NCBI GenBank assembly: GCA_963848085.1
Contig: CAWKCE010000004.1
Coordinates: forward strand, 434,001 to 498,000
DNA: 64,000 nucleotides
From: CAWKCE01 sp032127035
GTDB lineage: Bacteria; Actinomycetota; Actinomycetes; JAHEKZ01
Direction: 5' to 3'
The first letter of the stretch is position 1; each line of letters begins with the position of its first letter. The position numbers and the translations under genes were made by a program. A model generated the notes under the pieces. It worked only from the letters and a program-made list of their open reading frames with translations, did no database searches and was not told the origin of the DNA. Shown one piece after another: positions 1 to 8,936 of this stretch.

Positions 1-1
1 G

Positions 2-1066
2 ACCTTGGTGACGACCGGCCAGGTGCACGTGGCCGGCGAGGTGACCACCACCGGGTACGTCGACATCCCGACGATCGTCCGGGAGCGCGTTCTGGCGATC
101 GGCTACGACTCCAGCAAGAAGGGCTTCGACGGGGGCTCGTGTGGGGTCTCGGTGTCCATCGGCTCCCAGTCGCCGGACATCGCCCAGGGCGTCGACGACG
201 CCTACGAGGAGCGTCACGACCACTCCGCCGACCCGCTCGACCGGCAAGGTGCCGGTGACCAGGGACTGATGTTCGGCTATGCCTGCGACGAGACGCCGGA
301 GCTGATGCCGCTGCCGATCACGATGGCGCACCGGTTGGCCCAGCGGCTCACCGACGTCCGCAAGGGCGGGCTCATCCCGTACTTGCGTCCGGACGGCAAG
401 ACCCAGGTCACCATCGAGTACGACGGATCGCGTCCGGTCCGGGTGGACACCGTCGTGGTGTCGACCCAGCATGCGAGCGACATCGATCTGGAAACGCTCC
501 TGCAGCCCGACATCGAGGAGCTGGTGGTCAAACCGGTGGTCGAGCAGTTCGGGCTGGACACCTCGGACCATCGCACGCTGGTGAATCCGACCGGACGGTT
601 CGAGATCGGCGGCCCCATGGGCGATGCGGGACTCACCGGCCGCAAGATCATCATCGACACGTACGGAGGAATGGCACGGCACGGGGGCGGTGCCTTCTCC
701 GGCAAGGACCCCAGCAAGGTCGACCGGTCGGCCGCGTATGCGCTGCGGTGGGTAGCGAAGAACGTCGTGGCGGCGGGTCTGGCCAGCCGGTGCGAGGTCC
801 AGGTCGCCTACGCGATTGGCAAGGCTCACCCCGTCGGCCTGTTCGTCGAGACCTTCGACACCGGGATCGTGTCGGACGCCCAGATCCAAGACGCCGTCCT
901 GCAGGTGTTCGACCTGCGCCCGGCGGCCATCATCTCGGCGCTCGACCTGAAGCGGCCCATCTACACCGCGACCGCGGCGTACGGGCACTTCGGTCGTGAC
1001 CTGCCCGACTTCACCTGGGAGCGCACGAACCGGGCCGAGGACCTCAAGGCGGCTGCCGGCGCGTGA
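2..1066 (+). CDS. metK: S-adenosylmethionine synthetase, 5' end cut by window
   Basis: MetK makes S-adenosylmethionine from ATP and methionine in the cytoplasm. The visible 354 residues begin inside the N-terminal domain. The TTG at base 5 is an internal Leu codon of the family motif ALVTTGQVHVAGEV, so about 45-50 residues lie outside the window (the family is about 400 residues). The signature GAGDQGLMFGYA is near visible residue 85 and the P-loop-like GGGAFSGKDPSKVDRS near residue 225. The stop overlaps the priA start by 4 bases (GTGA), implying translational coupling. Identification is secure. Confidence 0.97.
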   Translation, partial: TLVTTGQVHVAGEVTTTGYVDIPTIVRERVLAIGYDSSKKGFDGGSCGVSVSIGSQSPDIAQGVDDAYEERHDHSADPLDRQGAGDQGLMFGYACDETPELMPLPITMAHRLAQRLTDVRKGGLIPYLRPDGKTQVTIEYDGSRPVRVDTVVVSTQHASDIDLETLLQPDIEELVVKPVVEQFGLDTSDHRTLVNPTGRFEIGGPMGDAGLTGRKIIIDTYGGMARHGGGAFSGKDPSKVDRSAAYALRWVAKNVVAAGLASRCEVQVAYAIGKAHPVGLFVETFDTGIVSDAQIQDAVLQVFDLRPAAIISALDLKRPIYTATAAYGHFGRDLPDFTWERTNRAEDLKAAAGA

Positions 1067-3018
1067 GCAGCTCGGCCACCCCGGTTGCGCGGGTCGTCGT
1101 CGACCTGCCGCTGCCGCACCTGGACCGGACCTTCGACTACCTGGTTCCCGATGAGCTGGCAGACCGAGCGGTACCGGGCTGCCGAGTGCGCGTCCGGTTC
1201 GCCGGCCAGCTGGTGGGCGGCTACCTGCTCGACCGGGTGGCGTCGACCGACCACGCCGGCCGCCTGAGCACGTTGGCGAAAGTGGTGTCACCCGAGTCGG
1301 TCCTGGCGCCCGACGTGGCGCGGCTGGGGCGGGCGGTGGCCGACCGGTACGCCGGCACGCTGGCCGACGTCCTTCGGCTGGCGATCCCGCCCCGGCACGC
1401 CGCCGCCGAGGGGGAACCGGGTGTCCCGGCGGCTGCGCCGGTGGCCCCACCCGACCCAGGCCCATGGGCCGCCTACCCGGCGGGCGCGGGCTTCGTGGCG
1501 GCGCTGGCGGCCGGGGCCGGCCCCCGGGCGGTTTGGACGGCGGCTCCCGGGCCGGGCTGGACCGCGCTGTTGGCCCACGCCGTGGCCGCCACCCGGTCGT
1601 CCGGAAAGGGAGCCGTCGTGGTCGTCCCTGACCACCGGGACGTGGCTCGGGTCGACGAGGCCCTGACCGACGTTCTGGGCCCGGACCAGCACGTCGTCCT
1701 CACCGCCGACCTGGGGCCGAAGGAGCGGTACCGCCGCTGGCTGCGCGTCCGGCGAGGGCAGGTGTCCGCAGTCGTCGGGACTCGGGCGGCTGCGTTCGCT
1801 CCGGTCACCGACCTCGGGCTGGTCGCGATCTGGGACGACGGGGACGACCTGCATGCCGAGCCACGGGCGCCCTACCCGCACGTGCGGGAGGTGCTGGCGC
1901 TGCGCTCGCACCTCGGTGGTGCCGGCCTGCTGGTCGGCGGGTTCGCCCGGACTGCCGAGGGCGCGGCCCTGGTTGCCGAGGGTTACGCCCGCAGCCTGGT
2001 CCCGGATCGAGCCGCGCTGCGCGCGTCGGCGCCCCGCGTCCGGACGGCCGACGACACATCGGGCGGACCTCGCGGCGAGTCCGACGACGCGGCCCTGGCC
2101 CGGGGCGCCCGGCTGCCGACGCTGGCCTGGCGGACTGCCCGCGACGCGCTCCGGGAGGGTCCGGTCCTGGTGCAGGTTCCCCGCTCGGGGTACCTGCCGG
2201 CGGTGGCGTGTGCACGCTGCCGGACCCGAGCCAGCTGCGCGGACTGCCAGGGGCCGCTGGCACTGTCCGGCCGGGACCGTCCGCCCGCCTGTCGGTGGTG
2301 CGGGCGGGTCGGTGCGGACTGGGCCTGCGCCGAGTGCGGTGCGACCCAGGTGCGTGCCAGCGTGGTGGGTGCGCGCCGGACCGCCGAGGAGCTCGGGCGG
2401 GCCTTCCCGTCGGTGCCGGTGGTGTCGTCGGGCGGAAGTACCGGGGTCCTCGCCTCGGTGCCCGCCCTCCCGGCGCTGGTGGTGGCGACGCCCGGTGCCG
2501 AGCCGGTGGCCGATGGCGGGTTCGCCGCCGCCCTGCTGCTGGACGCGTGGGCCCTGCTGGAGCGGGTCGACCTGCGGGCCGGCGAGGAGACGGTCCGACG
2601 GTGGCTCGCGGCGGCGGCCCTCGTGCGCCCGGCCGACGCCGGCGGCCGGGTCGTGGTCGTCGCCGATCCCGCGGTCCCCGCTGTCCAGGCCCTCGTGCGG
2701 TGGGACCCCGTGGGTTTCTCCGAGCGTGAGCTGGCCGACCGCCAGGTCGCTGGCCTCCCTCCGGCGGTCCGGATTGCGGTCGTTCACGGCGCGAGCGTCG
2801 CCGTGCACGGTCTCCTCGAGCTCGCCGAGCTTCCGGCGACCGCGCAGGTGCTCGGCCCGGTCCCGGAAGGCGACGGTCGGGTGCGGGCCGTGGTCCGGGT
2901 TCCGCGTCGGGACGGCCTGGCCCTGGCAGCGTCGCTGCGCACCGCCGCGGGCGTGCGCAGCGCCCGCAAAGATGCCGACGCGGTGTCGCTGCACATCGAT
3001 CCGGTCGAGCTGGCGTGA
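1063..3018 (+). CDS. priA: PriA-like primosomal protein N', helicase-inactive actinobacterial type
   Basis: 651 residues. PriA restarts collapsed replication forks. The N-terminal fork-binding domain is present (PLPHLDRTFDYLVP near residue 15), as is the zinc-binding region with CARCRTRASCADC and CRWCG/CAEC pairs (about residues 386-430). The helicase core is degenerate. Where GxGKT is expected the sequence reads APGPGWTALL, and the DEAH box is replaced by WDDGDDLH (about residue 265). Loss of the ATPase motifs is known for actinobacterial PriA, so the protein probably acts as a DNA-binding or primosome scaffold rather than a helicase. The GTG start overlaps metK by 4 bases. Confidence 0.9.
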   Translation: MSSSATPVARVVVDLPLPHLDRTFDYLVPDELADRAVPGCRVRVRFAGQLVGGYLLDRVASTDHAGRLSTLAKVVSPESVLAPDVARLGRAVADRYAGTLADVLRLAIPPRHAAAEGEPGVPAAAPVAPPDPGPWAAYPAGAGFVAALAAGAGPRAVWTAAPGPGWTALLAHAVAATRSSGKGAVVVVPDHRDVARVDEALTDVLGPDQHVVLTADLGPKERYRRWLRVRRGQVSAVVGTRAAAFAPVTDLGLVAIWDDGDDLHAEPRAPYPHVREVLALRSHLGGAGLLVGGFARTAEGAALVAEGYARSLVPDRAALRASAPRVRTADDTSGGPRGESDDAALARGARLPTLAWRTARDALREGPVLVQVPRSGYLPAVACARCRTRASCADCQGPLALSGRDRPPACRWCGRVGADWACAECGATQVRASVVGARRTAEELGRAFPSVPVVSSGGSTGVLASVPALPALVVATPGAEPVADGGFAAALLLDAWALLERVDLRAGEETVRRWLAAAALVRPADAGGRVVVVADPAVPAVQALVRWDPVGFSERELADRQVAGLPPAVRIAVVHGASVAVHGLLELAELPATAQVLGPVPEGDGRVRAVVRVPRRDGLALAASLRTAAGVRSARKDADAVSLHIDPVELA

Positions 3019-3055
3019 CCGCTGCGGCAGTCGTGGGCGGCGGTCGGCGCCCGCC

Positions 3056-3061
3056 TAGACT
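3056..3061 (+). promoter_or_regulatory. -10 element of def promoter
   Basis: TAGACT lies in the 73-base gap after priA. A start site near 3068 would give a leader of about 24 bases carrying the AAGGAG ribosome site at 3081-3086. This promoter would drive def-fmt-rsmB. No clear -35 is visible. Confidence 0.5.
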
Positions 3062-3091
3062 GGTGGTGTCCGCCACGTCGAAGGAGTCCCG

Positions 3092-3637
3092 GTGACCGTC
3101 CAGCCGATCCGCCTGTTCGGGGACCCGGTTCTGCGCGTGCCGGCTGCCGCGGTCACCGACTTCGACAAGGAGCTCCGGGTGCTGGTCCGCGACCTCACCG
3201 AGACGATGCTGGATGCTCCCGGCGTCGGGCTTGCCGCACCTCAGCTGGGCGTGTCGCTGCGGGTGTTTGCCTATGACGTCGACGATGTCGTCGGTCACTT
3301 GGTCAACCCGGTGCTGGACCTCGGCGACGAGGAACAGGACGGCGAAGAAGGGTGTCTGTCGCTCCCGGGTCTCTCGTTCCCGACGAAGCGGGCGTTCCGA
3401 GCTGTCGCACAGGGCTTCAACATGCACGGTGACCCGGTGGTGGTCGAGGGGACCGAGTTGCTCGCCCGCTGCGTGCAGCACGAGACGGATCACCTGGACG
3501 GCGTGCTGTTCATTGACCGGTTGGACCGGGAGCAGCGCAAGCTGGCGCTCAAGGCGATCCGCGAAGCCGACTGGGCCGGAGCGCCGACGCCGCAGGTCAA
3601 GGTGAGCCCGCACGCCACCCACGGCCGCGCGCTGTAG
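3092..3637 (+). CDS. def: Peptide deformylase
   Basis: 181 residues. Removes the formyl group from the N-terminal Met of nascent proteins at the ribosome exit. All three active-site motifs are present in order: GVGLAAPQLG (about 45-54), EEGCLSLPG (about 87-95, with the metal-binding Cys) and QHETDHLDG (about 129-137, with the two His ligands and the catalytic Glu). The GTG start follows AAGGAG by 5 bases. The next gene, fmt, adds the same formyl group to initiator tRNA, a classic pairing, and the gap to it is only 10 bases. Confidence 0.97.
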   Translation: MTVQPIRLFGDPVLRVPAAAVTDFDKELRVLVRDLTETMLDAPGVGLAAPQLGVSLRVFAYDVDDVVGHLVNPVLDLGDEEQDGEEGCLSLPGLSFPTKRAFRAVAQGFNMHGDPVVVEGTELLARCVQHETDHLDGVLFIDRLDREQRKLALKAIREADWAGAPTPQVKVSPHATHGRAL

Positions 3638-3647
3638 GCGGGGGAGC

Positions 3648-4592
3648 GTGCGGCTGCTGTTCGCCGGGACCCCCTCGGCAGCGGTCCCGGCACTGGAAGC
3701 GCTGCTGGCGTCCCGTCATGAGGTGGTCGCGGTGCTGACCCGGCCCCCAGCCCGCTCCGGGAGGGGTCGTCATCTCACCGGTTCGGCGGTGGCGGACCGG
3801 GCGGAGGCCGCCGGGGTCGAGCTGCTCACCCCACAGCGACCCTCCGACCCGGCGTTCCAGCGTCGGCTGGAAGAGCTGGCTCCGGACTGCTGCCCGATCG
3901 TCGCGTACGGCGGGCTGATCCCGCCGGCTGCGCTCGCGGTCCCTCGGCAGGGCTGGGTGAACCTGCACTTCTCGCTGCTGCCCGCCTGGCGTGGGGCAGC
4001 GCCGGTGCAGCGAGCCGTCTGGGCCGGAGACGAGGTCACCGGGGCCACCACTTTCCGGCTCGATGACGGGCTGGACACCGGACCGGTCTTCGGCACCGTC
4101 ACCGAGACCATCCGGGCCGACGACTCCGCCGGCGCGCTGCTGGAGCGGTTGGCCGCGTCCGGGGCGCAGCTGCTCGCCCGGACGCTGGACGGCATCGACG
4201 ACGGCGAGCTGGGCCCGGTGCCGCAGCCGACCGACGGGGTCTCCCTGGCACCCAAGGTGGGCGTGGACGAAGCGCGGGTGAGATGGGCCAATCCCGCTTT
4301 GGCGGTTGACCGGCAGATCCGCGCATGCACCCCGGCGCCCGGCGCCTGGACGGTGCTGCGAGGTGAGCGGGTCAAGATCGGGCCGGTTGCCCGGCCGCCG
4401 GCAGAGGTGCCGGCTGAGCCGGACCACGCCCTGGCCTCAGGTGAGCTCGTCGGCTCCAAGACCGAGGTGTGGGTGGGGACCGGGTCGCGGCCGGTAGCAC
4501 TGCGACAGGTCCAGCCCCACGGCCGACGGCTCATGTCTGCCCTGGACTGGGTCCGAGGCCTTCGCTTGTCCGCAGGGGAGCGGTTCGAGTGA
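3648..4592 (+). CDS. fmt: Methionyl-tRNA formyltransferase
   Basis: 314 residues. Transfers a formyl group from 10-formyl-tetrahydrofolate to Met-tRNA(fMet). The N-terminal Rossmann-like domain begins MRLLFAGTPSAAVPAL. The signature VNLHFSLLPAWRGAAPVQ (about residues 104-121) holds the usual HxSLLPxxRG residues, with the substitution HF for the more common HP or HA. A C-terminal OB-like domain follows. The GTG start is 10 bases after def, and the stop overlaps the rsmB start by 4 bases. Confidence 0.97.
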   Translation: MRLLFAGTPSAAVPALEALLASRHEVVAVLTRPPARSGRGRHLTGSAVADRAEAAGVELLTPQRPSDPAFQRRLEELAPDCCPIVAYGGLIPPAALAVPRQGWVNLHFSLLPAWRGAAPVQRAVWAGDEVTGATTFRLDDGLDTGPVFGTVTETIRADDSAGALLERLAASGAQLLARTLDGIDDGELGPVPQPTDGVSLAPKVGVDEARVRWANPALAVDRQIRACTPAPGAWTVLRGERVKIGPVARPPAEVPAEPDHALASGELVGSKTEVWVGTGSRPVALRQVQPHGRRLMSALDWVRGLRLSAGERFE

Positions 4593-5956
4593 CCCGGGCC
4601 CGGCCTCCTCGGGGACCGGCGGACCCGGCTCGGCAGGTCGCCTTCGACGTCCTGCGGGCTGTCACCGCCGACGATGCGTACGCGAACCTGCTGCTGCCGC
4701 GGCTGCTTCGCGAGCGCGGGGTGTCCGGACGAGATGCGGCCCTGGCGACCGAGCTCGCCTTCGGGACACTGCGGGGTCGGGCGACGTACGACGCGGTCCT
4801 GGCCCGCTGCATCGACCGCGACATCGATGCCGTCGACGCCGAGGTGCTCGATCTGCTCCGGCTGGGAAGCCACCAGCTGCTCGCGACGCGTGTCCCGTCG
4901 CATGCTGCCGTTGCGACAACCGTTGATCTGGCACGAACCAACGTCGGCCCGGGTCGGGCCGGGTTCGTCAACGCCGTGCTCCGGCGGGTGGCCTCCCAGA
5001 CGCGCGACGAATGGCTGGCCGAGGTCGCCGACCTGGACGACCCGCTGGACGCCCTTGCGGTGCGACACTCGCATCCGCGCTGGGTGGTGTCGGCGTTCCG
5101 CGACGCACTGGGCGGCGACTTGGCGGAGACCGAGGCGCTGCTTGTGGCCGACAACACGCCGGCGCAGGTCACGCTGGTGGCCCGCCCTGGTCGCTGCGAG
5201 CTGGACGAGCTGGTCGCCGCCGGAGCGACTCCCGGGCGCTGGTCCCCGTGGTCTGCGCGACTGCCGTCGGGCGACCCGGCGCGCATCCCGGCAGTCCGGC
5301 AGGGGCGGGCGGGAGTGCAGGATGAGGGCAGCCAGCTGGTCGCCATCGCCGCGGCAACGGTGCCCGTCACCGGTGCGGACACCCGGTGGCTCGACCTGTG
5401 CGCCGGACCCGGCGGGAAGGCGGCGCTGCTCGCCGGCCTCGGGCGCGACCGAGGCGCGCGGGTCACCGCCGTCGAGCTGCAGCCGCACCGCGCAGAGCTG
5501 GTGCGAGCCGCCGTCGAGGACACCGCCGACGTCGTCGTGGCCGACGGGACCGATCCGCGGCTGGGCACCGGCGACTTCGACCGGGTCTTGGTGGACGCGC
5601 CGTGCACCGGGCTCGGTGCGCTGCGGCGCCGGCCGGACTCCCGCTGGCGCCGGTCGGCGGCCGATGTCGGGCGGCTCGGTCGACTGCAGCGCGACCTGCT
5701 CGACAACGGGGTGGCGGCCGTCCGGCCCGGTGGGGTGGTCGCCTACGTGACGTGTTCCCCACATCTGGCCGAGACAGCGGCCGTAGTTGCCGACGTCCTC
5801 CGGCGACGAGTCGACGTCGAGCTGGTCGACGCCCGTCCGTTCCTGCCGGGAGTCCCGCAGCTGGGGGACGGTCCGACGGTGCAGCTGTGGCCGCACCGGC
5901 ACGACACCGATGCCATGTTCCTAGCCCTCATCCGGCGGACGTCGCCGCCAGGGTGA
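4589..5956 (+). CDS. rsmB: 16S rRNA m5C967 methyltransferase
   Basis: 455 residues from the GTG at 4589, chosen because it overlaps the fmt stop in a GTGA. The open frame runs 40 codons further upstream but that part lies inside fmt. An NusB-like N-terminal domain (about 1-140) is followed by the Rossmann methyltransferase. The SAM motif DLCAGPGGKAALLAGL, the DAPCTGLGALRRRPD motif with one catalytic Cys, and the YVTCSPHLAET motif with the second Cys are all present. It methylates 16S rRNA during small-subunit assembly. It ends the def-fmt-rsmB operon, and the next gene is convergent, 20 bases away. Confidence 0.95.
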   Translation: MTRARPPRGPADPARQVAFDVLRAVTADDAYANLLLPRLLRERGVSGRDAALATELAFGTLRGRATYDAVLARCIDRDIDAVDAEVLDLLRLGSHQLLATRVPSHAAVATTVDLARTNVGPGRAGFVNAVLRRVASQTRDEWLAEVADLDDPLDALAVRHSHPRWVVSAFRDALGGDLAETEALLVADNTPAQVTLVARPGRCELDELVAAGATPGRWSPWSARLPSGDPARIPAVRQGRAGVQDEGSQLVAIAAATVPVTGADTRWLDLCAGPGGKAALLAGLGRDRGARVTAVELQPHRAELVRAAVEDTADVVVADGTDPRLGTGDFDRVLVDAPCTGLGALRRRPDSRWRRSAADVGRLGRLQRDLLDNGVAAVRPGGVVAYVTCSPHLAETAAVVADVLRRRVDVELVDARPFLPGVPQLGDGPTVQLWPHRHDTDAMFLALIRRTSPPG

Positions 5957-5976
5957 CTCGCCCGGGCGTCGACGGG

Positions 5977-6717
5977 TCAGCGCGGGAGGGGGAGTCGCGG
6001 GCCGACGCCGCGGCGTCGAAGCGCCCGCCAGACGCCCCAGAACTGCCGGCCGCGGTGCACCTGTGCCCGCCAGTCGCCGCCGGTGACCCGGTGCCGGAGG
6101 TCGACCTCGACCTCCTGTACCCGGTACCCCAGCCGCATGAGGTCGATGCTGAGCCCCACCTCGACCCCCCAGCCCCTGGCCAGGGGACGGGCCGCGTCGA
6201 ACGCCTCCCGGGTCAGGGCACGCTGGCCGGACAGCGGCTGGGCCGGTTCCCAACCGGTCGCCTCGCCGACGCCGGCCTGCGCGAGCCGGACCACGAACCC
6301 CCGACCTCCGCCGGGCTGCAGCGGCAGCCGGGCCACCGTCATGTCCGCTTCCCCCGACCGGACCGGGTCCAGCAGCGACTCGGCCTGCCCGGCGGTGTCC
6401 TCCAGGTCGGCGTCGAGGAAGACCAGGGGCCGGGCCGCAACACCGGCCGCGCGCTCGAGCTCGGCGACCCGGTCGGCACCGCGTTCCATCGCGGCCGCCT
6501 TTCCGGAGTTGGCCGCGGAGCGCACGACGACGGCCCCGGCACCCTCGGCGACGGCCGCGGTGCCGTCGTCGGATCCGTCGTCGACGACCACCACCAGGTC
6601 GACATGGGGGAGCCGGTGCGCCGCCCGGACGGTGGCCGCGACCCGCTGCTCCTCGCGATAGGCCGGGATGATCACCGAGGCGCCGTCCGGTGCTAGATCG
6701 AGGGGGGGTGTCGGCAC
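5977..6717 (-). CDS. Family 2 glycosyltransferase
   Basis: 246 residues from the GTG at 6717, which has a GGAAG ribosome site 9 bases upstream. A GTG at 6762 would add 15 residues but lacks a ribosome site. The GT-A fold is clear: ASVIIPAYREEQRV, then VVVVDDGSDDGT, then the DxD-type LVFLDADLED. No membrane segment is visible, so it probably works at the inner membrane face on a lipid- or nucleotide-linked acceptor. It is divergent from the phosphatase-like membrane protein that starts 60 bases away and may share a pathway with it. The substrate cannot be told. Confidence 0.85.
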   Translation of the reverse strand: MPTPPLDLAPDGASVIIPAYREEQRVAATVRAAHRLPHVDLVVVVDDGSDDGTAAVAEGAGAVVVRSAANSGKAAAMERGADRVAELERAAGVAARPLVFLDADLEDTAGQAESLLDPVRSGEADMTVARLPLQPGGGRGFVVRLAQAGVGEATGWEPAQPLSGQRALTREAFDAARPLARGWGVEVGLSIDLMRLGYRVQEVEVDLRHRVTGGDWRAQVHRGRQFWGVWRALRRRGVGPRLPLPR

Positions 6718-6763
6718 GCCGGCAGTCTTCCACGCAGGGGCCGGAAGGAGGACGGCTGCCACC

Positions 6764-6769
6764 TACACT
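6764..6769 (+). promoter_or_regulatory. -10 element of leaderless promoter
   Basis: TACACT ends 7 bases before the GTG at 6777. That spacing puts transcription start at or next to the start codon. No ribosome site precedes this GTG. Confidence 0.55.
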
Positions 6770-6776
6770 CGCAGGC

Positions 6777-8936
6777 GTGTGGAGCCGGGTGCTGGAGCGC
6801 ATCGGCGCGCTGGTCGTCCTGGCCCTGGCGACGCCGGTTCTCGTCGTCCTCGGTTTCGGGGGCATCCCGGTGGCGACGGCCGACCAGGCTCCCGGCCCGG
6901 TGGTGGTGGTCGGGGTCGGCGGACTCACCTGGGATGACATCACGCCTGAGCAGACCCCGACGCTGGCGCGACTGGTCGACCAGGCTGGGGTCGGTCACCT
7001 GTCGGTCCGTTCGGTCTACCGCGTCACCTGTCCGGTGGATGCCTGGCTGACGATCGGGTCCGCGCGACGGTCGGCCGTCCAGCGGGTCCCCGGCGCGGAC
7101 GAGTCGGATAACCAGGCCTCCCTGAACGACTTCTGCCCCCGCATCCCACCCCTGCGGGACGGCCGAGTCACGGGATGGCAGGAGCTGGTCGTCTACAACG
7201 AGTCGCTGTCGTTCGACGCGACGCTCGGGCTGCTGGGGCAGACCGCGGACTCCGCCGGCCGATGCGTGCTCGGGGTCGGGCCGGGTGGCGCCGTGGCCGC
7301 CGCGACGGAGAACGGCAGCGTGGCTCGGTACGTGGCTGATCCGGTGGCGCTGGTCCCCGCCGACCTCAGCGAGTGCGACCTGAGTGTGGTGGACCTGGGC
7401 GGAGTGGACGAGCGCGACCCCGCCTCGCCCAGCCGCGCGCGGCAGGTGGCGCGGCTGGACAGCGAGTTGGCCGGGCTGGTGCCTGTCTTGCCAGCGGACG
7501 CGACCGTGGTGCTGCTCGCGGCGGCGAACTCCCGCCCTACGGCCCAGCTGCAGGCGATCGCGGTGGTTGGTCCGGGCTTTCCCGCCGGGCTGCTGACCTC
7601 GACGTCGACGAAGCAGGACGGACTGGTACTGCTGACCGACGTCACGCCGACGCTGTTCGACCTGCTCGGGCTGCCTCCGTCGCCGGACTTCGTCGGGGCC
7701 CCGGTCACATCCGTGCCGCGAAACGACGGGTGGGTGGCGCTGCGGGCGGGACTCGTGGAGCAGTCCCGCAAGGTGGAGGTGTACACCTCGGTCGCCCAGC
7801 CGTTCTTCACCGCGCTGGTACCGCTGCAACTCGCCCTCTACGGGTGGGCGGCCTGGGCCTTCCGGCGGCGATCCGCAGACCCGGTTGGACGCCGCCGCGT
7901 GCTCCGGATCACCGGGTGGGTGGCCGTGGTGTGCGGCGCAATCCCGGTGTCGACCTTCCTCGCCAACCTAACGCCGTGGTGGAGGTGGGAGAACCCGCAC
8001 ACCTGGTTGGTCCTGCTCGTCCTCGGCTGGTCGGTGCTGATCGGAGGTGCCGCCCGTCTGCTGGCCCGGCGGGCCGACCTTATGGCCGAGATGGGCCTGG
8101 TCGCTGGCTGCACCGCGGTGGTTCTTGGCGCCGACATCATCGCCGGGGGGCCGCTGCAGACGGCCAGCCTGATGGGCTACTCGCCAACCATCGCCGGCCG
8201 TCTCTACGGCTTCGGCAACGTCGCTTTCGCGCTGTTCGCCACGTCGATGATCTACCTGGCGGCCTGGCTCGCCGACGGCCTGGAGCGCCGGAGACGTCGG
8301 GCGGCTGCGGCGGGGATCGTGGTCGCGCTCGGAGTGGCGGCTCTCGCCCTCGACGGGCTGCCGGAGCTCGGCAGCGACTTCGGAGGGGTCATCGCCATCG
8401 CCGCCGGCTTCGGGGTGCTCCTGCTGGGCGTCCTCGAGCTGCGCCTGTCCGTCGTGCGGCTGGCCGCGCTCCTAGGCTTTGGCCTGCTGGTGGTGATCGG
8501 GATCAGCGTCGTCGACTGGATGCGCCCTAGCGAGGAGCGGTCCCACCTGGGACGGTTCGTTCAGCAAGTGGCCGACGGCGAGCTGCTCGCCGTGATCAGC
8601 CGCAAGCTGGGGAACAACCTGGACATCTTGTTCAGCAGCGTTCTCGGCCTACTCGTGCCGTTCTCCGTGCTGTTCCTCGCCCTGGTCCTGATGCGTCCGC
8701 GCGGTCGGACGACGTCGGTGCTGCGCCAGGCCTACCAGCGGGCGCCGTTGCTGCGGCCGGCGCTGTCCGCGTGGCTGGTGGCCATGGTGGTCGGGTTTGC
8801 CGTCAACGACTCCGGGATCGCGATCCCGGCGGTGGGCATCATGTTGACCCTGCCGCTGCTGATCTCGTTGTCAGTCCGCGTGATGGCGGAGCCGGAGCTG
8901 ACCCCGTCCGGGTCGCCGACTGCGTCAGGCGACTGA
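6777..8936 (+). CDS. Membrane protein with phosphatase-superfamily-like outer domain
   Basis: 719 residues. The GTG start at 6777 is set by the adjacent -10. The frame extends to 6690 but runs into the divergent gene. An N-terminal membrane segment (about 8-30) is followed by an extracytoplasmic domain of about 330 residues. That domain reads like the alkaline phosphatase/sulfatase superfamily: PVVVVGVGGLTWDDI, a TCPVDAWLT segment where the nucleophile would sit, and DVTPTLFDLLGLPPS near its end. The C-terminal half has about 9-10 hydrophobic helices (from LVPLQLALYGWAAWAF on). Catalytic metal ligands cannot be confirmed by eye. It may modify an envelope glycopolymer with the adjacent glycosyltransferase (inference). 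Its end overlaps the convergent GGDEF gene by 12 bases. Confidence 0.7.
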   Translation: MWSRVLERIGALVVLALATPVLVVLGFGGIPVATADQAPGPVVVVGVGGLTWDDITPEQTPTLARLVDQAGVGHLSVRSVYRVTCPVDAWLTIGSARRSAVQRVPGADESDNQASLNDFCPRIPPLRDGRVTGWQELVVYNESLSFDATLGLLGQTADSAGRCVLGVGPGGAVAAATENGSVARYVADPVALVPADLSECDLSVVDLGGVDERDPASPSRARQVARLDSELAGLVPVLPADATVVLLAAANSRPTAQLQAIAVVGPGFPAGLLTSTSTKQDGLVLLTDVTPTLFDLLGLPPSPDFVGAPVTSVPRNDGWVALRAGLVEQSRKVEVYTSVAQPFFTALVPLQLALYGWAAWAFRRRSADPVGRRRVLRITGWVAVVCGAIPVSTFLANLTPWWRWENPHTWLVLLVLGWSVLIGGAARLLARRADLMAEMGLVAGCTAVVLGADIIAGGPLQTASLMGYSPTIAGRLYGFGNVAFALFATSMIYLAAWLADGLERRRRRAAAAGIVVALGVAALALDGLPELGSDFGGVIAIAAGFGVLLLGVLELRLSVVRLAALLGFGLLVVIGISVVDWMRPSEERSHLGRFVQQVADGELLAVISRKLGNNLDILFSSVLGLLVPFSVLFLALVLMRPRGRTTSVLRQAYQRAPLLRPALSAWLVAMVVGFAVNDSGIAIPAVGIMLTLPLLISLSVRVMAEPELTPSGSPTASGD

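Noticed and set aside
1805..3622. 605-codon open frame on the minus strand opposite priA and def
   Set aside because: Arg/Pro/Gly-rich translation with no family likeness; it is the shadow of two certain genes in very GC-rich DNA.
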